DNA from: Patescibacteria group bacterium
Lineage (GTDB): Bacteria; Patescibacteriota; Minisyncoccia; CAIUEV01; JAHKAQ01
Reading direction: 5' to 3'
Length of the DNA: 8,411 nucleotides
Assembly: GCA_018825765.1 (NCBI GenBank)
Contig: JAHKAQ010000087.1
Span: 1 to 8,411 of the forward strand
The position numbers were made by a program, and so were the translations under genes. This document shows positions 1-5,694 of this stretch, in pieces; the stretch's first letter is position 1, and every line of letters starts with the position of its first letter. The notes under the pieces are model-generated. The model did no database searches. It saw only the letters and a list, made by a program, of their open reading frames with translations, and was not told the origin of the DNA.

Positions 1-1509
1 AAAAAGCAAATAATCAGCCTGCGAATGCCAGGGAATAAAAGCTGTTTCTTTATTGTCTCTCCAATAATCCCGGTAATAGGGAAAAGCTTTTTTCACCGAA
101 TCAAGGTACAATTTATTACCCGTCTCCTGATAAGCCTTCATAAGAGCCAGCATGGCTTCGCCCGGATAAAAATCAACCCCGGAATTTTCAGAAGAGTTAA
201 AATGGGTAGCGAAAGAGCCGTCTTTTTTCTGTTGCTTGACAATTCCTTGGGCCAGCTTATTCATATATCCTCGCGCCCCGGGATAATCCGGGCTATTTAA
301 AAGCGCCATCACCAAAAAAGCGTTGTAAGCTAACTTAGCCTGGCCCTGGATTTCCAAATAATATTTCTCCTGATCTTCTTTTGCGAACTTTAAATAATGG
401 TCAAAAGTATTAGCTATCAGTTTCTTAAACTCGGGCCGAGAGGCGTAATCTCCGCCCTTTTCTTTTTCTAAAAATTTATCCAGTTCAGCCATTGACCAAA
501 GCACGGCCAACTGTCTCACTTGGTTGTTTCCGGCTGAATAGCTGTCCTTGTCCGGAAAATAAAGATATTCCAGCCGTCCCGTTTCCCGGTTCACGGTCTC
601 CAGATACCAGTTCCGCGCCGATTCCAGTCTTTTCAGCAAAAAATCCGAATCAATATCTTTATCCTCGACTAAAATATTATAACGGAAAAGATCTCCCGTT
701 TTTCCCTGCCTCCCGCCCTTAAACGCGAACTCATCATACAAATAGAACGCCGTCTGCTTATTCTCCCGGCAGTCTTCGCTTGATTCAACCCGGCGGCAAA
801 GCTCTTTTAATCCTTGTCTTGCTGAGTAATTTTTACGCGCAAAAGTCAAAGCCTCTAAAAAAGTCTCCTTTCCCTGCTTATTTATTCCCAAAGTATGCAG
901 TCCGGGCTCAATTTCAGCTTCCAGCCATTGCCGGCCCATATCCTTTAATTCCCGCCTGTTGTAAGAAAAAGAATATAAAAGTTCAGCCTGGTCTTTTCCC
1001 TGGCTGGTCAAAGCGCCGCCGAATTCTTTATCTTTTACAGCCAAATCCACGGCTAACTCTATATCTTTCAATATGTCGCCCCGGCCCGAACCGCCCCGGC
1101 CCTTTATTTTTCCATCAGCGATAATCACGACCTCCAGGCGATCATATTCAAAATCCAAACCATTATCAGCTGATAATTCGCAGGCGCTTCGCCCCGCTTC
1201 TCCGGTTCTTGCCGCCCCAATTCCAGAAGATGGTTCAGGAGGAAAATAAGCGTCAAGCCTGGCATAGCCGCAATCCAGCATCTCGCGTTTCTTTGATTCA
1301 GGAATCATCCTGGGAAAAGCTTCCTGTTCCTGGGCGTTCTCAAATCGATTCTTCATCTCCAAAAGCCTGGAATCTTCAATTTCCGCTCCCGGCTCCAAAC
1401 CGCGCCTTATTTTCGCGTCCCAAGCCAAAAAAACAAAACCGCCGGCCATAATAAAAAGCAGTAGAATTTTAAAAAATATCCAACCGTGAAATTTATTTTT
1501 GTTTTTCAT
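1..1509 (-). CDS. Membrane-anchored AMMECR1-like / alpha-toroid protein, C-terminus cut by window edge
   Basis: The reverse strand is open from an ATG at 1509 to the window edge, 503 codons without a stop, so the C-terminus is missing. Residues 1-9 are basic and 10-31 form one hydrophobic helix, so the rest should lie outside the membrane. Residues about 118-262 resemble the AMMECR1 fold: a strand with ADGKIKGRGG, a helix with DLAVKDKEF, then LHTLGINKQGKETFLEALTF. Residues about 290-503 are helical repeats with DGSF, FYPGEAMLALMKAYQETG and FIPWHSQA, typical of alpha/alpha toroids (glycosidase- or cyclase-like). No catalytic role can be assigned. The 1509 start has no Shine-Dalgarno sequence; an in-frame ATG at 1548 has AAAGGA only two bases upstream and would add 13 residues. 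I prefer 1509 because the basic tail and helix then lie at the N-terminus. The reading frame is certain, the domain calls moderate. Confidence 0.85.
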   Translation of the reverse strand, partial: MKNKNKFHGWIFFKILLLFIMAGGFVFLAWDAKIRRGLEPGAEIEDSRLLEMKNRFENAQEQEAFPRMIPESKKREMLDCGYARLDAYFPPEPSSGIGAARTGEAGRSACELSADNGLDFEYDRLEVVIIADGKIKGRGGSGRGDILKDIELAVDLAVKDKEFGGALTSQGKDQAELLYSFSYNRRELKDMGRQWLEAEIEPGLHTLGINKQGKETFLEALTFARKNYSARQGLKELCRRVESSEDCRENKQTAFYLYDEFAFKGGRQGKTGDLFRYNILVEDKDIDSDFLLKRLESARNWYLETVNRETGRLEYLYFPDKDSYSAGNNQVRQLAVLWSMAELDKFLEKEKGGDYASRPEFKKLIANTFDHYLKFAKEDQEKYYLEIQGQAKLAYNAFLVMALLNSPDYPGARGYMNKLAQGIVKQQKKDGSFATHFNSSENSGVDFYPGEAMLALMKAYQETGNKLYLDSVKKAFPYYRDYWRDNKETAFIPWHSQADYLLF

Positions 1510-1518
1510 TTTAGAAAA

Positions 1519-1534
1519 CCAGCTGGTAAGCTGG
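1519..1534 (-). promoter_or_regulatory. Small hairpin in leader of the left-edge gene
   Basis: CCAGCT and AGCTGG form a perfect 6-bp stem with a 4-base loop, ending ten bases before the ATG at 1509. On the minus strand it is followed by TTTT. It could mask the start region or be a protein-binding dyad. If translation starts at 1548 instead, it lies inside the coding region and has no leader role. The structure is seen; its function is a guess. Confidence 0.3.
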
Positions 1535-1548
1535 CCGTATCTTAGCAT

Positions 1549-1639
1549 AATCCTTTACTTTTTTATATAAAGTGGCAGAATACGCGGTTAAGAACTTAAT
1601 CCTGTTCTTTGATATCCCCAAAAGAAAGGAGGTGAAAAG
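1549..1639. promoter_or_regulatory. Divergent intergenic region with AAGAAC/GTTCTT dyad
   Basis: This short region separates the left-edge minus gene from the plus-strand small-gene operon, so promoters for both should lie here. I see no strong -35/-10 pair in either direction. It contains a perfect dyad, AAGAAC at 1590-1595 and GTTCTT at 1604-1609, separated by 8 bases, which could be an operator acting on the plus-strand operon. Confidence 0.3.
1626..1634 (+). promoter_or_regulatory. Strong Shine-Dalgarno sequence
   Basis: AAGGAGGTG lies five bases before the ATG at 1640, a near-complete complement of the 16S rRNA 3' end. Most other genes in the window have no such site, so this one is exceptional. 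It is the main reason to accept the 71-codon gene as real. Confidence 0.8.
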
Positions 1640-1855
1640 ATGCGTTGCGTATGCTGCCGGCACGCCCTTGATAACAGGACATGCTGGATATACCCTGACC
1701 TGATTATATCCGAAGAAACGGATTGGACAGGGTATTGCCTGTTCCAAGGGCGCGAAGTGTCTTGGGAGGAAAAAACCAGACACTTCGAAAGGCTTGGCTG
1801 GAGGCAATTAGATCTCGCCAGGCGCGTTTCTGCGCCGGAAAGGAGAATGAGATGA
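1640..1855 (+). CDS. Small Cys-containing protein of unknown function (71 aa)
   Basis: I do not recognise this protein. It starts MRCVCCRHALDNRTCW, with Cys at 3, 5, 6, 15 and 33 and His at 8. The C3-x2-C6, C15 and C33 spacing could hold a zinc ion or disulphides, but no known ribbon pattern is matched. The C-terminal half is rich in Arg and Glu and probably helical, without a signal peptide or membrane segment. The ATG has an excellent Shine-Dalgarno sequence five bases upstream. Its stop overlaps the next gene's start as ATGA (ATG at 1852, TGA at 1853-1855), which points to translational coupling and a two-gene operon. GC is higher than in the flanking genes. The site and coupling make it likely real; there is no functional evidence. 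Confidence 0.65.
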   Translation: MRCVCCRHALDNRTCWIYPDLIISEETDWTGYCLFQGREVSWEEKTRHFERLGWRQLDLARRVSAPERRMR

Positions 1856-2277
1856 AAAAAATCTGCGCTAGCGGCGCGGCTCTCGTCATTCTTTGGCTGG
1901 GGATAACCCTGGCCCTGGCCGCGGACAAGACTCCGCCGGGCGATCTGGCCGCCTGGGGCGAAATTATCAAGAGGTATCACGGCCACCCCTGCGTGATAGC
2001 CCCTTCCGTCCCAAGGCCCGGTTTTATCGCCTTCTTTATCTATGAAAAGAAATACTTAGATGAGGGAGGCGAACCCAATATCCCTTCGAACGCCGAGCCA
2101 ATCGCGATGGATGTCCGGGTCATTGTTCCCGGATTGCCCATCGCCCTTTCTCCTCCAGTCCTGTTCCTGGAGTTGAGAAATGGAGAGCCGGAGATCGTCT
2201 GGCGAGAGGAAGATGATCTTGAGACTTTCCCCGCCGATCCGACTCCAGCGGAGGCGGACAAGGATTTAAAAATTTGA
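1852..2277 (+). CDS. Secreted protein of unknown function (141 aa)
   Basis: The frame is open from 1723, but the start at 1852 is better: AAAGGAG at 1839-1845 lies six bases upstream, and the product then begins with a clean signal peptide. That is MKK followed by a hydrophobic stretch to about residue 22 and A21-L22-A23 before A24-D25, a plausible signal peptidase I site. The mature part of about 118 residues has one Cys, a Pro-rich beta-like middle (VRVIVPGLPIALSPPVLFLE) and an acidic C-terminus. I recognise no family. It overlaps the upstream 71-codon gene by 4 bases, so the two are probably co-expressed. GC is clearly above that of the genes on either side, which could mean recent acquisition. 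Confidence 0.75.
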   Translation: MKKICASGAALVILWLGITLALAADKTPPGDLAAWGEIIKRYHGHPCVIAPSVPRPGFIAFFIYEKKYLDEGGEPNIPSNAEPIAMDVRVIVPGLPIALSPPVLFLELRNGEPEIVWREEDDLETFPADPTPAEADKDLKI

Positions 2278-2292
2278 TTCTTAAAAGCCCTC

Positions 2293-2317
2293 CAGCCGAG
2301 GCTTATAATATCGGCTG
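2293..2317 (+). terminator. Hairpin downstream of the small-gene operon, no T-tract
   Basis: CAGCCGA at 2293-2299 and TCGGCTG at 2311-2317 form a perfect 7-bp stem with an 11-base loop, starting 16 bases after the stop at 2277. No T-run follows, so it would be a weak intrinsic terminator or an mRNA 3'-end stabiliser. The loop contains TATAAT (2304-2309), but no -35 lies at a suitable distance. Confidence 0.35.
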
Positions 2318-2381
2318 ATGACACCTGTGTTTGATTATAAAAGCTAAAGATCGCGCCCATATTTAACACAGATGTTATAAA

Positions 2382-2430
2382 AGGGTCTGTTGCCAAATTG
2401 CAGTAGAAATGCAATTTGGCAACAGACCCT
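2382..2430. repeat. Perfect 49-bp palindrome (21-bp arms, 7-base loop)
   Basis: The arms at 2382-2402 and 2410-2430 are exact reverse complements, with GTAGAAA between them. The outer end reads AGGGTCTGTTGCCAAA on each strand. Neither side has a real T-tract (AAAAG follows on the plus strand, TTTTAT on the minus), and no convergent gene needs a terminator here. The ends resemble those of IS6-family elements, which typically have a CTGTTGCAAA core, so this may be a collapsed transposon end pair or a tiny palindromic element. That link is from memory and not proven. Confidence 0.7.
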
Positions 2431-2453
2431 AAAAGAAAAATTGCCTTACGCGC

Positions 2454-2467
2454 GATATCGCGATATC
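2454..2467. repeat. 14-bp perfect palindrome GATATCGCGATATC
   Basis: This exact palindrome is preceded by CGC, giving two tandem GCGATATC units. It lies about 80 bases before the lipoprotein gene and just upstream of its candidate promoter, so it could be a transcription factor site. The role is inferred. Confidence 0.4.
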
Positions 2468-2472
2468 TTGTC

Positions 2473-2501
2473 TTGTAAAACACAAAAACAAGTGAGATAC
2501 T
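2473..2501 (+). promoter_or_regulatory. Candidate promoter of the lipoprotein gene
   Basis: TTGTAA (2473-2478) and GATACT (2496-2501) are 17 bases apart, each matching four of six consensus positions. The leader after it is very A-rich and ends AAAACAAAAAAA before the ATG at 2546, with no Shine-Dalgarno sequence. CATAAT at 2507-2512 is an alternative -10 without a good -35. Confidence 0.3.
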
Positions 2502-2545
2502 TAAATCATAATCATGAATAACAAAATAAAAATAAAACAAAAAAA

Positions 2546-3514
2546 ATGACTAAAAAAATAATCATTATCCTCTTTCTATCTTTTTTCGCCACCGGCTGCG
2601 CCAAACAATTAAATAAAATTACCGATCCGGCCGATCAAGAGGATGATGAATCAAGCCAAATTAACGTTCCCCAAACCCCTTCCAATAAAATCTGCGAAAA
2701 ATTACCCATTTCGCCCGATTTAGGCCCAGGCGGCAGGTTGTATTGTTTGGCCGTTGTAAATCGCGCCCCTCAGTTTTGCGAAGAAATAAAAGGCGACAAT
2801 GAAGAACCTGACGGCGGCGAACAGCCGGGCGACAATCCAATACCAGCCGGCCCCAAATCAAGCGACAGCCTTCAAAAAAATAACCAACTGGCGCAACCGT
2901 CCGGCAACGGCAACGATAGAGGCGGCAATGAAGAATCTGACAGAAATCTTTGCCTGGCTCACGCCAACAGAGATCCCGCTTATTGCCAAAAACTTCCTGA
3001 TCCCGAAACCAAAAAAATCTGCTACAACGTGCTGGCTCAAATAAGCAGGAACATAGATATCTGTTCGGGCATTGATTACAGCCAGCAGGAAAAACAACAG
3101 TGTTACTTCAATTACGTGAACGCCCTGTTCTGGGAGGACGAATCAGCCCAAATCACCAATGAAGATTGTGAAAAAGTCGGGATAAACCAAAGCGTCCAGG
3201 ACCGAAACACCTGTCTCGCGTTCCAACAAAAAGACGCTTCTTTGTGTAAAAATAACGTTAATTGTCTGACCTTTTTCCCCCAGGAAATATCATTTTGCGC
3301 CGGTAAATCACCCAAAGGATGCGTCAGGGACAGAGCCATGACCAATAAAGATTTGTCGCTTTGCGAAGAAGTTCCCCGGGCAGAAAGGAACGGCTGTCTC
3401 AGCGGCTTTGCCGTTCATCTTGAGCCGGATACTAATATTTGCGACAAAATTCTTGACCTGGAAAAAAGACAAGGCTGTTATATTGACGTGGCCCTGGCTC
3501 TTTCTAAGAAATAA
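2546..3514 (+). CDS. Cys-repeat lipoprotein
   Basis: The protein has 322 residues. It begins with a lipoprotein signal: basic MTKK, a hydrophobic core to about residue 14, and A15-T16-G17-C18, where C18 would be lipidated after signal peptidase II cleavage. After an acidic spacer comes a repeat of the form C-L/Y-x3-A-x5-6-C-x-K/E, seen as YCLAVVNRAPQFCEEI, LCLAHANRDPAYCQKL, TCLAFQQKDASLC and others, about eight units to the C-terminus. Cys pairs are mostly 10 to 14 residues apart, suggesting a helical-hairpin repeat held by disulphides. A low-complexity Gly/Asn/Pro linker, about residues 81-132, interrupts the repeats. The function is unknown; a surface or adhesion role is a guess. The ATG has no Shine-Dalgarno sequence but directly precedes the signal peptide. 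Confidence 0.85.
   Translation: MTKKIIIILFLSFFATGCAKQLNKITDPADQEDDESSQINVPQTPSNKICEKLPISPDLGPGGRLYCLAVVNRAPQFCEEIKGDNEEPDGGEQPGDNPIPAGPKSSDSLQKNNQLAQPSGNGNDRGGNEESDRNLCLAHANRDPAYCQKLPDPETKKICYNVLAQISRNIDICSGIDYSQQEKQQCYFNYVNALFWEDESAQITNEDCEKVGINQSVQDRNTCLAFQQKDASLCKNNVNCLTFFPQEISFCAGKSPKGCVRDRAMTNKDLSLCEEVPRAERNGCLSGFAVHLEPDTNICDKILDLEKRQGCYIDVALALSKK
2792..2941 (+). repeat. Imperfect direct repeats flanking an in-frame linker
   Basis: The 21-base segments at 2792-2812 and 2921-2941 match at 19 positions and encode GDNEEPD and GGNEESD. They are 129 bases apart, exactly 43 codons, and bound most of the low-complexity linker of the lipoprotein. A duplication or slippage origin for the linker is inferred. 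Confidence 0.55.
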
Positions 3515-3545
3515 TTTTACAGGCTTTTCGTTTCCCGAAAAAATA

Positions 3546-3554
3546 TGATATAAT
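3546..3554 (+). promoter_or_regulatory. Extended -10 promoter of the PsbP-like protein gene
   Basis: TGA directly followed by a perfect TATAAT (3549-3554) lies about 50 bases before the ATG at 3605. The -35 region is poor, as is usual for extended -10 promoters. Just upstream, TTTTCG (3525-3530) and CGAAAA (3536-3541) form a short stem that could partly terminate the preceding gene or act as an operator. Confidence 0.5.
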
Positions 3555-3604
3555 CCAATCAATAAAATTTTGCTATTCACCTCAACGAAATAGCTGTTTC
3601 AATC

Positions 3605-4573
3605 ATGCCAAAACAAAAAACAAAATCATTATTCAAAAAACTCTTTGACCCTAAACGCAAACTTCTTCCTCGCGCGATCGAGTGGATTTTTATTCTTTTC
3701 CTGTTAGCGCTTCTCATTATTGGATTTTCAATAGTATATCGCCAAAAGATTATTAAGCTCTACGAAAAATTCAACAATAAGTATCGCCCGGACCGGGAAA
3801 CATTGATCCAGACCCCGGAAGACGAAAAGCTTTTTACTGGAGAAGTGGTTCCGAAGCCGGTTGACACGACCGCCTGGGATACTTATCAAAACAAGTGGTA
3901 TGGCTTTGAAATTCAACATCCCGATTCATGGAAAAACAACACCCAATACAAAATGCCAACGGAAAAAAGCGCCGTCTATGAAACGATTTATAAATTTCGA
4001 AGCGCCAGCGAAGACGACCAAAAAGTCTTTGCCGGCTACGACGTGAAAGTATATTCAGTAAATAAAGTAAAAGGCCTTGAAAACACGAACGAAGTCCGAA
4101 AAAAAGAAGGAGCCCCCGAAGACACAAGCAATTGCCCGCTTTCAGAAGAAACAGATTTCGGCCCGGACGCGTTCCATTTTCAAAAGGTAAGCGTGGATGA
4201 AGACAATCCCTGCTATGAGCCCGCCTATTTTTACAGCATTACCAAAGGCAATTTTATCTTTAATATAATTCCGGCGGTCGGAGAAAGCGGGGAAAGGTTC
4301 GCCAAGCCGGAAAAAGAAACAACCAAGCTCTTTCCTGAATACAAAGAGGCGGTTAATTCCTTTAAGTTTATTCCAATAGTCAGGCCCCAGGCTAAGGCCA
4401 AGCCCAAAATCACCGCCAAACATCCGGTTTCCGCGAAAATGGTCAATGGGAAACTTGTCTGCGCCAAAAAAAATGATAAGCCCAGAAAAAGCAAACAGAA
4501 TAAAGGAATACACATGGACATGGAATGTTGCTTGGACCCGGATGAAATTCCTAATCCCTGGTGCACCTATTAG
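3605..4573 (+). CDS. Single-pass membrane protein with PsbP-like domain and Cys-rich tail
   Basis: The protein has 322 residues. Residues 1-23 are strongly basic (N-in by the positive-inside rule) and 24-45 form one transmembrane helix. Residues about 91-255 begin WDTYQNKWYGFEIQHPDSW, the usual opening of PsbP/Mog1-fold domains (Y-G-F-x-I-x-x-P-x-x-W), and end with the typical NSFKFI strand. A basic Pro/Lys linker follows, then a C-terminal motif MECCLDPDEIPNPWC with Cys at 308, 309 and 320. PsbP-like domains usually bind partners or ligands rather than catalyse; no specific role can be given. No Shine-Dalgarno sequence precedes the ATG. The gene has its own extended -10 promoter and a terminator at 4616-4656, so it is monocistronic. 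Confidence 0.8.
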   Translation: MPKQKTKSLFKKLFDPKRKLLPRAIEWIFILFLLALLIIGFSIVYRQKIIKLYEKFNNKYRPDRETLIQTPEDEKLFTGEVVPKPVDTTAWDTYQNKWYGFEIQHPDSWKNNTQYKMPTEKSAVYETIYKFRSASEDDQKVFAGYDVKVYSVNKVKGLENTNEVRKKEGAPEDTSNCPLSEETDFGPDAFHFQKVSVDEDNPCYEPAYFYSITKGNFIFNIIPAVGESGERFAKPEKETTKLFPEYKEAVNSFKFIPIVRPQAKAKPKITAKHPVSAKMVNGKLVCAKKNDKPRKSKQNKGIHMDMECCLDPDEIPNPWCTY

Positions 4574-4615
4574 GATGATCGCCAAAAACTCATAAAAACA
4601 TAAAAACTCCTTGCT

Positions 4616-4656
4616 AAATAAAATACTTTTGAATAAGTATTTTATTTTACTTTTTT
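4616..4656 (+). terminator. Rho-independent terminator after the PsbP-like gene
   Basis: AAATAAAATACTT (4616-4628) and its exact complement (4635-4647) form a 13-bp AT-rich stem with a 6-base loop, followed by six T at 4651-4656. It closes the 3605 gene and marks the left border of the AT-rich cassette region. Confidence 0.75.
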
Positions 4657-4694
4657 ATTCTAATTCGAGAGTTTATTTAATAATTCTGAAATTT

Positions 4695-4741
4695 GTAGCC
4701 ATCATGGGAAGCAGTTGGAGCCGGGTGATGAGAGAATTGAG
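4695..4741 (+). repeat. REP-like dispersed repeat, copy 1
   Basis: This copy starts GTAGCC, contains the invariant core AAGCAGTTGGA (positions 15-25 of the element), and ends GAATTGAG. CATCA (positions 6-10) can pair with TGATG (32-36), and GG (13-14) with CC (27-28), giving an imperfect hairpin next to the GTAG. It lies between the terminator of the left genes and the mntA-hepT cassette. Confidence 0.75.
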
Positions 4742-4804
4742 TGGATATCAAAAATGCAAATGTAAAAGTTTTTCTGGGATTGAGTAAAAGATCTGGCATA
4801 AGGC

Positions 4805-4834
4805 GTTGTTTTAATTTAACAACCCTGATAAAAT
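4805..4834 (+). promoter_or_regulatory. Promoter of mntA-hepT with overlapping dyad
   Basis: TTGTTT (4806-4811), a 17-base spacer and TAAAAT (4829-4834) preceded by TGA make an extended -10 promoter, 32 bases before the mntA ATG. GTTGTT (4805-4810) and AACAAC (4818-4823) form a perfect dyad with a 7-base gap covering the -35 and spacer. This is a natural position for repression by the antitoxin or complex, but that is inferred. Confidence 0.5.
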
Positions 4835-4866
4835 CAAACCAAGCATAAAGGCTTAAATATCAAATT

Positions 4867-5172
4867 ATGCATCCGATCATAGATTCTAAATTAGAAGAAA
4901 TTCAAAAAGCTTGTAATAAATATGATGTAAAAACTCTTTATTTATTTGGATCAGCTTCAAAAGATTCCTATACTAAGGACAGTGATTTGGATTTTTTGGT
5001 TTCTTTTAAGGAAATGCCTCTTGAAAAATATAGCGATAACTATTTTGCCCTAAATTATCAATTTAGGGAATTATTTGAAAAAGAAATAGACTTAATAACC
5101 GATAAATCATTATCAAATCCTTACTTTATCGAAGAAATCAATAAAAGTAAAAAATTGATTTATGAATCCTAA
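4867..5172 (+). CDS. mntA: MNT-domain antitoxin (nucleotidyltransferase MntA)
   Basis: This 101-residue protein is a minimal nucleotidyltransferase. It has G28-S29 followed by D40-x-D42 (LFGSASKD then SDLDFLV) and a third acidic residue D75 in KEIDLIT: the GSx10DxD active site with complete metal ligands. In the studied HepT-MntA systems, MntA transfers AMP groups to a Tyr in the RX4HXY motif of its HEPN partner and so silences the toxin; the intact catalytic residues suggest the same here. The gene overlaps hepT by 11 bases, consistent with coupled translation. No Shine-Dalgarno sequence is seen before the ATG. The sequence is AT-rich compared with the genes on the left. Confidence 0.9.
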   Translation: MHPIIDSKLEEIQKACNKYDVKTLYLFGSASKDSYTKDSDLDFLVSFKEMPLEKYSDNYFALNYQFRELFEKEIDLITDKSLSNPYFIEEINKSKKLIYES

Positions 5173-5497
5173 AATAAAAAAATACCTTTTTGACATTCAA
5201 GAATCAATTAATTCTATTTTCAAATATCTTGGCGACAAAGGTAATTTTAGTCTTTACGAAGAAGATAAAAAATTAAGAAGGGCTGTGGAAAGAGAATTGG
5301 AAATAATTGGCGAGGCGATTAGCAAAATTTTAGATATTGATAATGGAATATCGATTTCAAACGCAAGAAAAATTGTTGATTTAAGAAATTGGGTTATTCA
5401 TGGTTATGATAAAGTAGATAGTTCAATTATATGGAGCATTCTTGTTAAGGATTTACCCAAGTTAAAATTAGAAATTGAAAAGCTTCTAGAGAAATAA
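5162..5497 (+). CDS. hepT: HEPN ribonuclease toxin HepT (DUF86)
   Basis: This 111-residue all-helical protein carries the HEPN RNase motif R75-x4-H80 followed by G81-Y82, that is RX4HXY in LRNWVIHGY. The Tyr is the residue AMPylated by MntA in characterised systems. Upstream, RELEIIGEAISKI is the other conserved helix of DUF86 proteins. The length is normal for the family. As a toxin it is expected to cleave RNA and stop growth when not neutralised. It starts inside the end of mntA (11-base overlap, different frame), so the pair is one operon. A terminator follows 11 bases after the stop. Confidence 0.9.
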   Translation: MNPKIKKYLFDIQESINSIFKYLGDKGNFSLYEEDKKLRRAVERELEIIGEAISKILDIDNGISISNARKIVDLRNWVIHGYDKVDSSIIWSILVKDLPKLKLEIEKLLEK

Positions 5498-5508
5498 TTT
5501 TTTTATAA

Positions 5509-5543
5509 ATTAAAAACCACTACGAAGGAGGTTTTTTAATTTT
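5509..5543 (+). terminator. Rho-independent terminator after hepT
   Basis: AAAAACC (5512-5518) and GGTTTTT (5530-5536) form the stem, extendable by TTA/TAA-type pairs with one bulged T; the loop is 11 bases. The right arm merges into a T-rich run (TTTTTTAATTTT). The repeat copy at 5544 begins directly after it. Confidence 0.65.
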
Positions 5544-5590
5544 GTAGCCCTGGTGTTAAGCAGTTGGAACCGGGTGGTAAGGGAATTGAG
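5544..5590 (+). repeat. REP-like dispersed repeat, copy 2
   Basis: This is a full-length 47-base copy. The inner stem CCTGGT (positions 6-11) pairs with ACCGGG (26-31) with one G-U pair; a bulged G12 and a T13-A25 pair extend it. The outer CCCT/AGGG could pair as an alternative. It has the same orientation as the other copies and lies between hepT and the BRO/DinD-like gene. Confidence 0.8.
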
Positions 5591-5641
5591 GTTTTTAAAA
5601 AAACGGAATACAGTCAGTTTTCAGCTCCAAAAAAGAATAAT

Positions 5642-5678
5642 TTGAATACTTCACCGAACCTGTTATATTGAAAATATA
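5642..5678 (+). promoter_or_regulatory. Promoter of the BRO/DinD-like gene with dyad
   Basis: TTGAAT (5642-5647), a 16-base spacer and TATATT (5664-5669) preceded by TGT form a good extended -10 promoter. TATATT (5664-5669), GAA and AATATA (5673-5678) form a dyad covering the -10 and start point, a likely operator. Transcription should begin near 5676, downstream of the TTG at 5668, which argues for the ATG at 5695 as the real start. Confidence 0.5.
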
Positions 5679-5694
5679 TTCTAAAATCAGGCTC

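Noticed and set aside
25..1451. Plus-strand open frames of 76 to 114 codons at 25, 492, 780 and 1209
   Set aside because: They lie opposite the continuous 503-codon minus-strand gene, have no start sites of note, and their translations look like low-complexity Pro/Ser-rich shadows.
2382..2430. Ordinary intrinsic terminator
   Set aside because: The stem is strong, but AAAAG follows it on the plus strand and no minus-strand gene ends here. The preceding operon ends about 100 bases earlier and has a closer hairpin.
1511..2540. Minus-strand open frames of 88 to 166 codons opposite the small-gene operon
   Set aside because: They run antisense to two plus-strand genes that have strong Shine-Dalgarno sites, a signal peptide and an ATGA overlap. 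The longest (2040-2540) crosses the perfect palindrome and resembles no protein family.
4142..4585. Minus-strand frames of 111 and 147 codons opposite the PsbP-like gene
   Set aside because: Their hydrophobic stretches arise from the complement of the Lys/Glu-rich coding strand. The plus-strand protein has clear domain structure, promoter and terminator.
5668..5694. TTG start for the BRO/DinD-like gene
   Set aside because: The TTG overlaps the extended -10 element, so a transcript from that promoter would not contain it. The ATG at 5695 is preferred.
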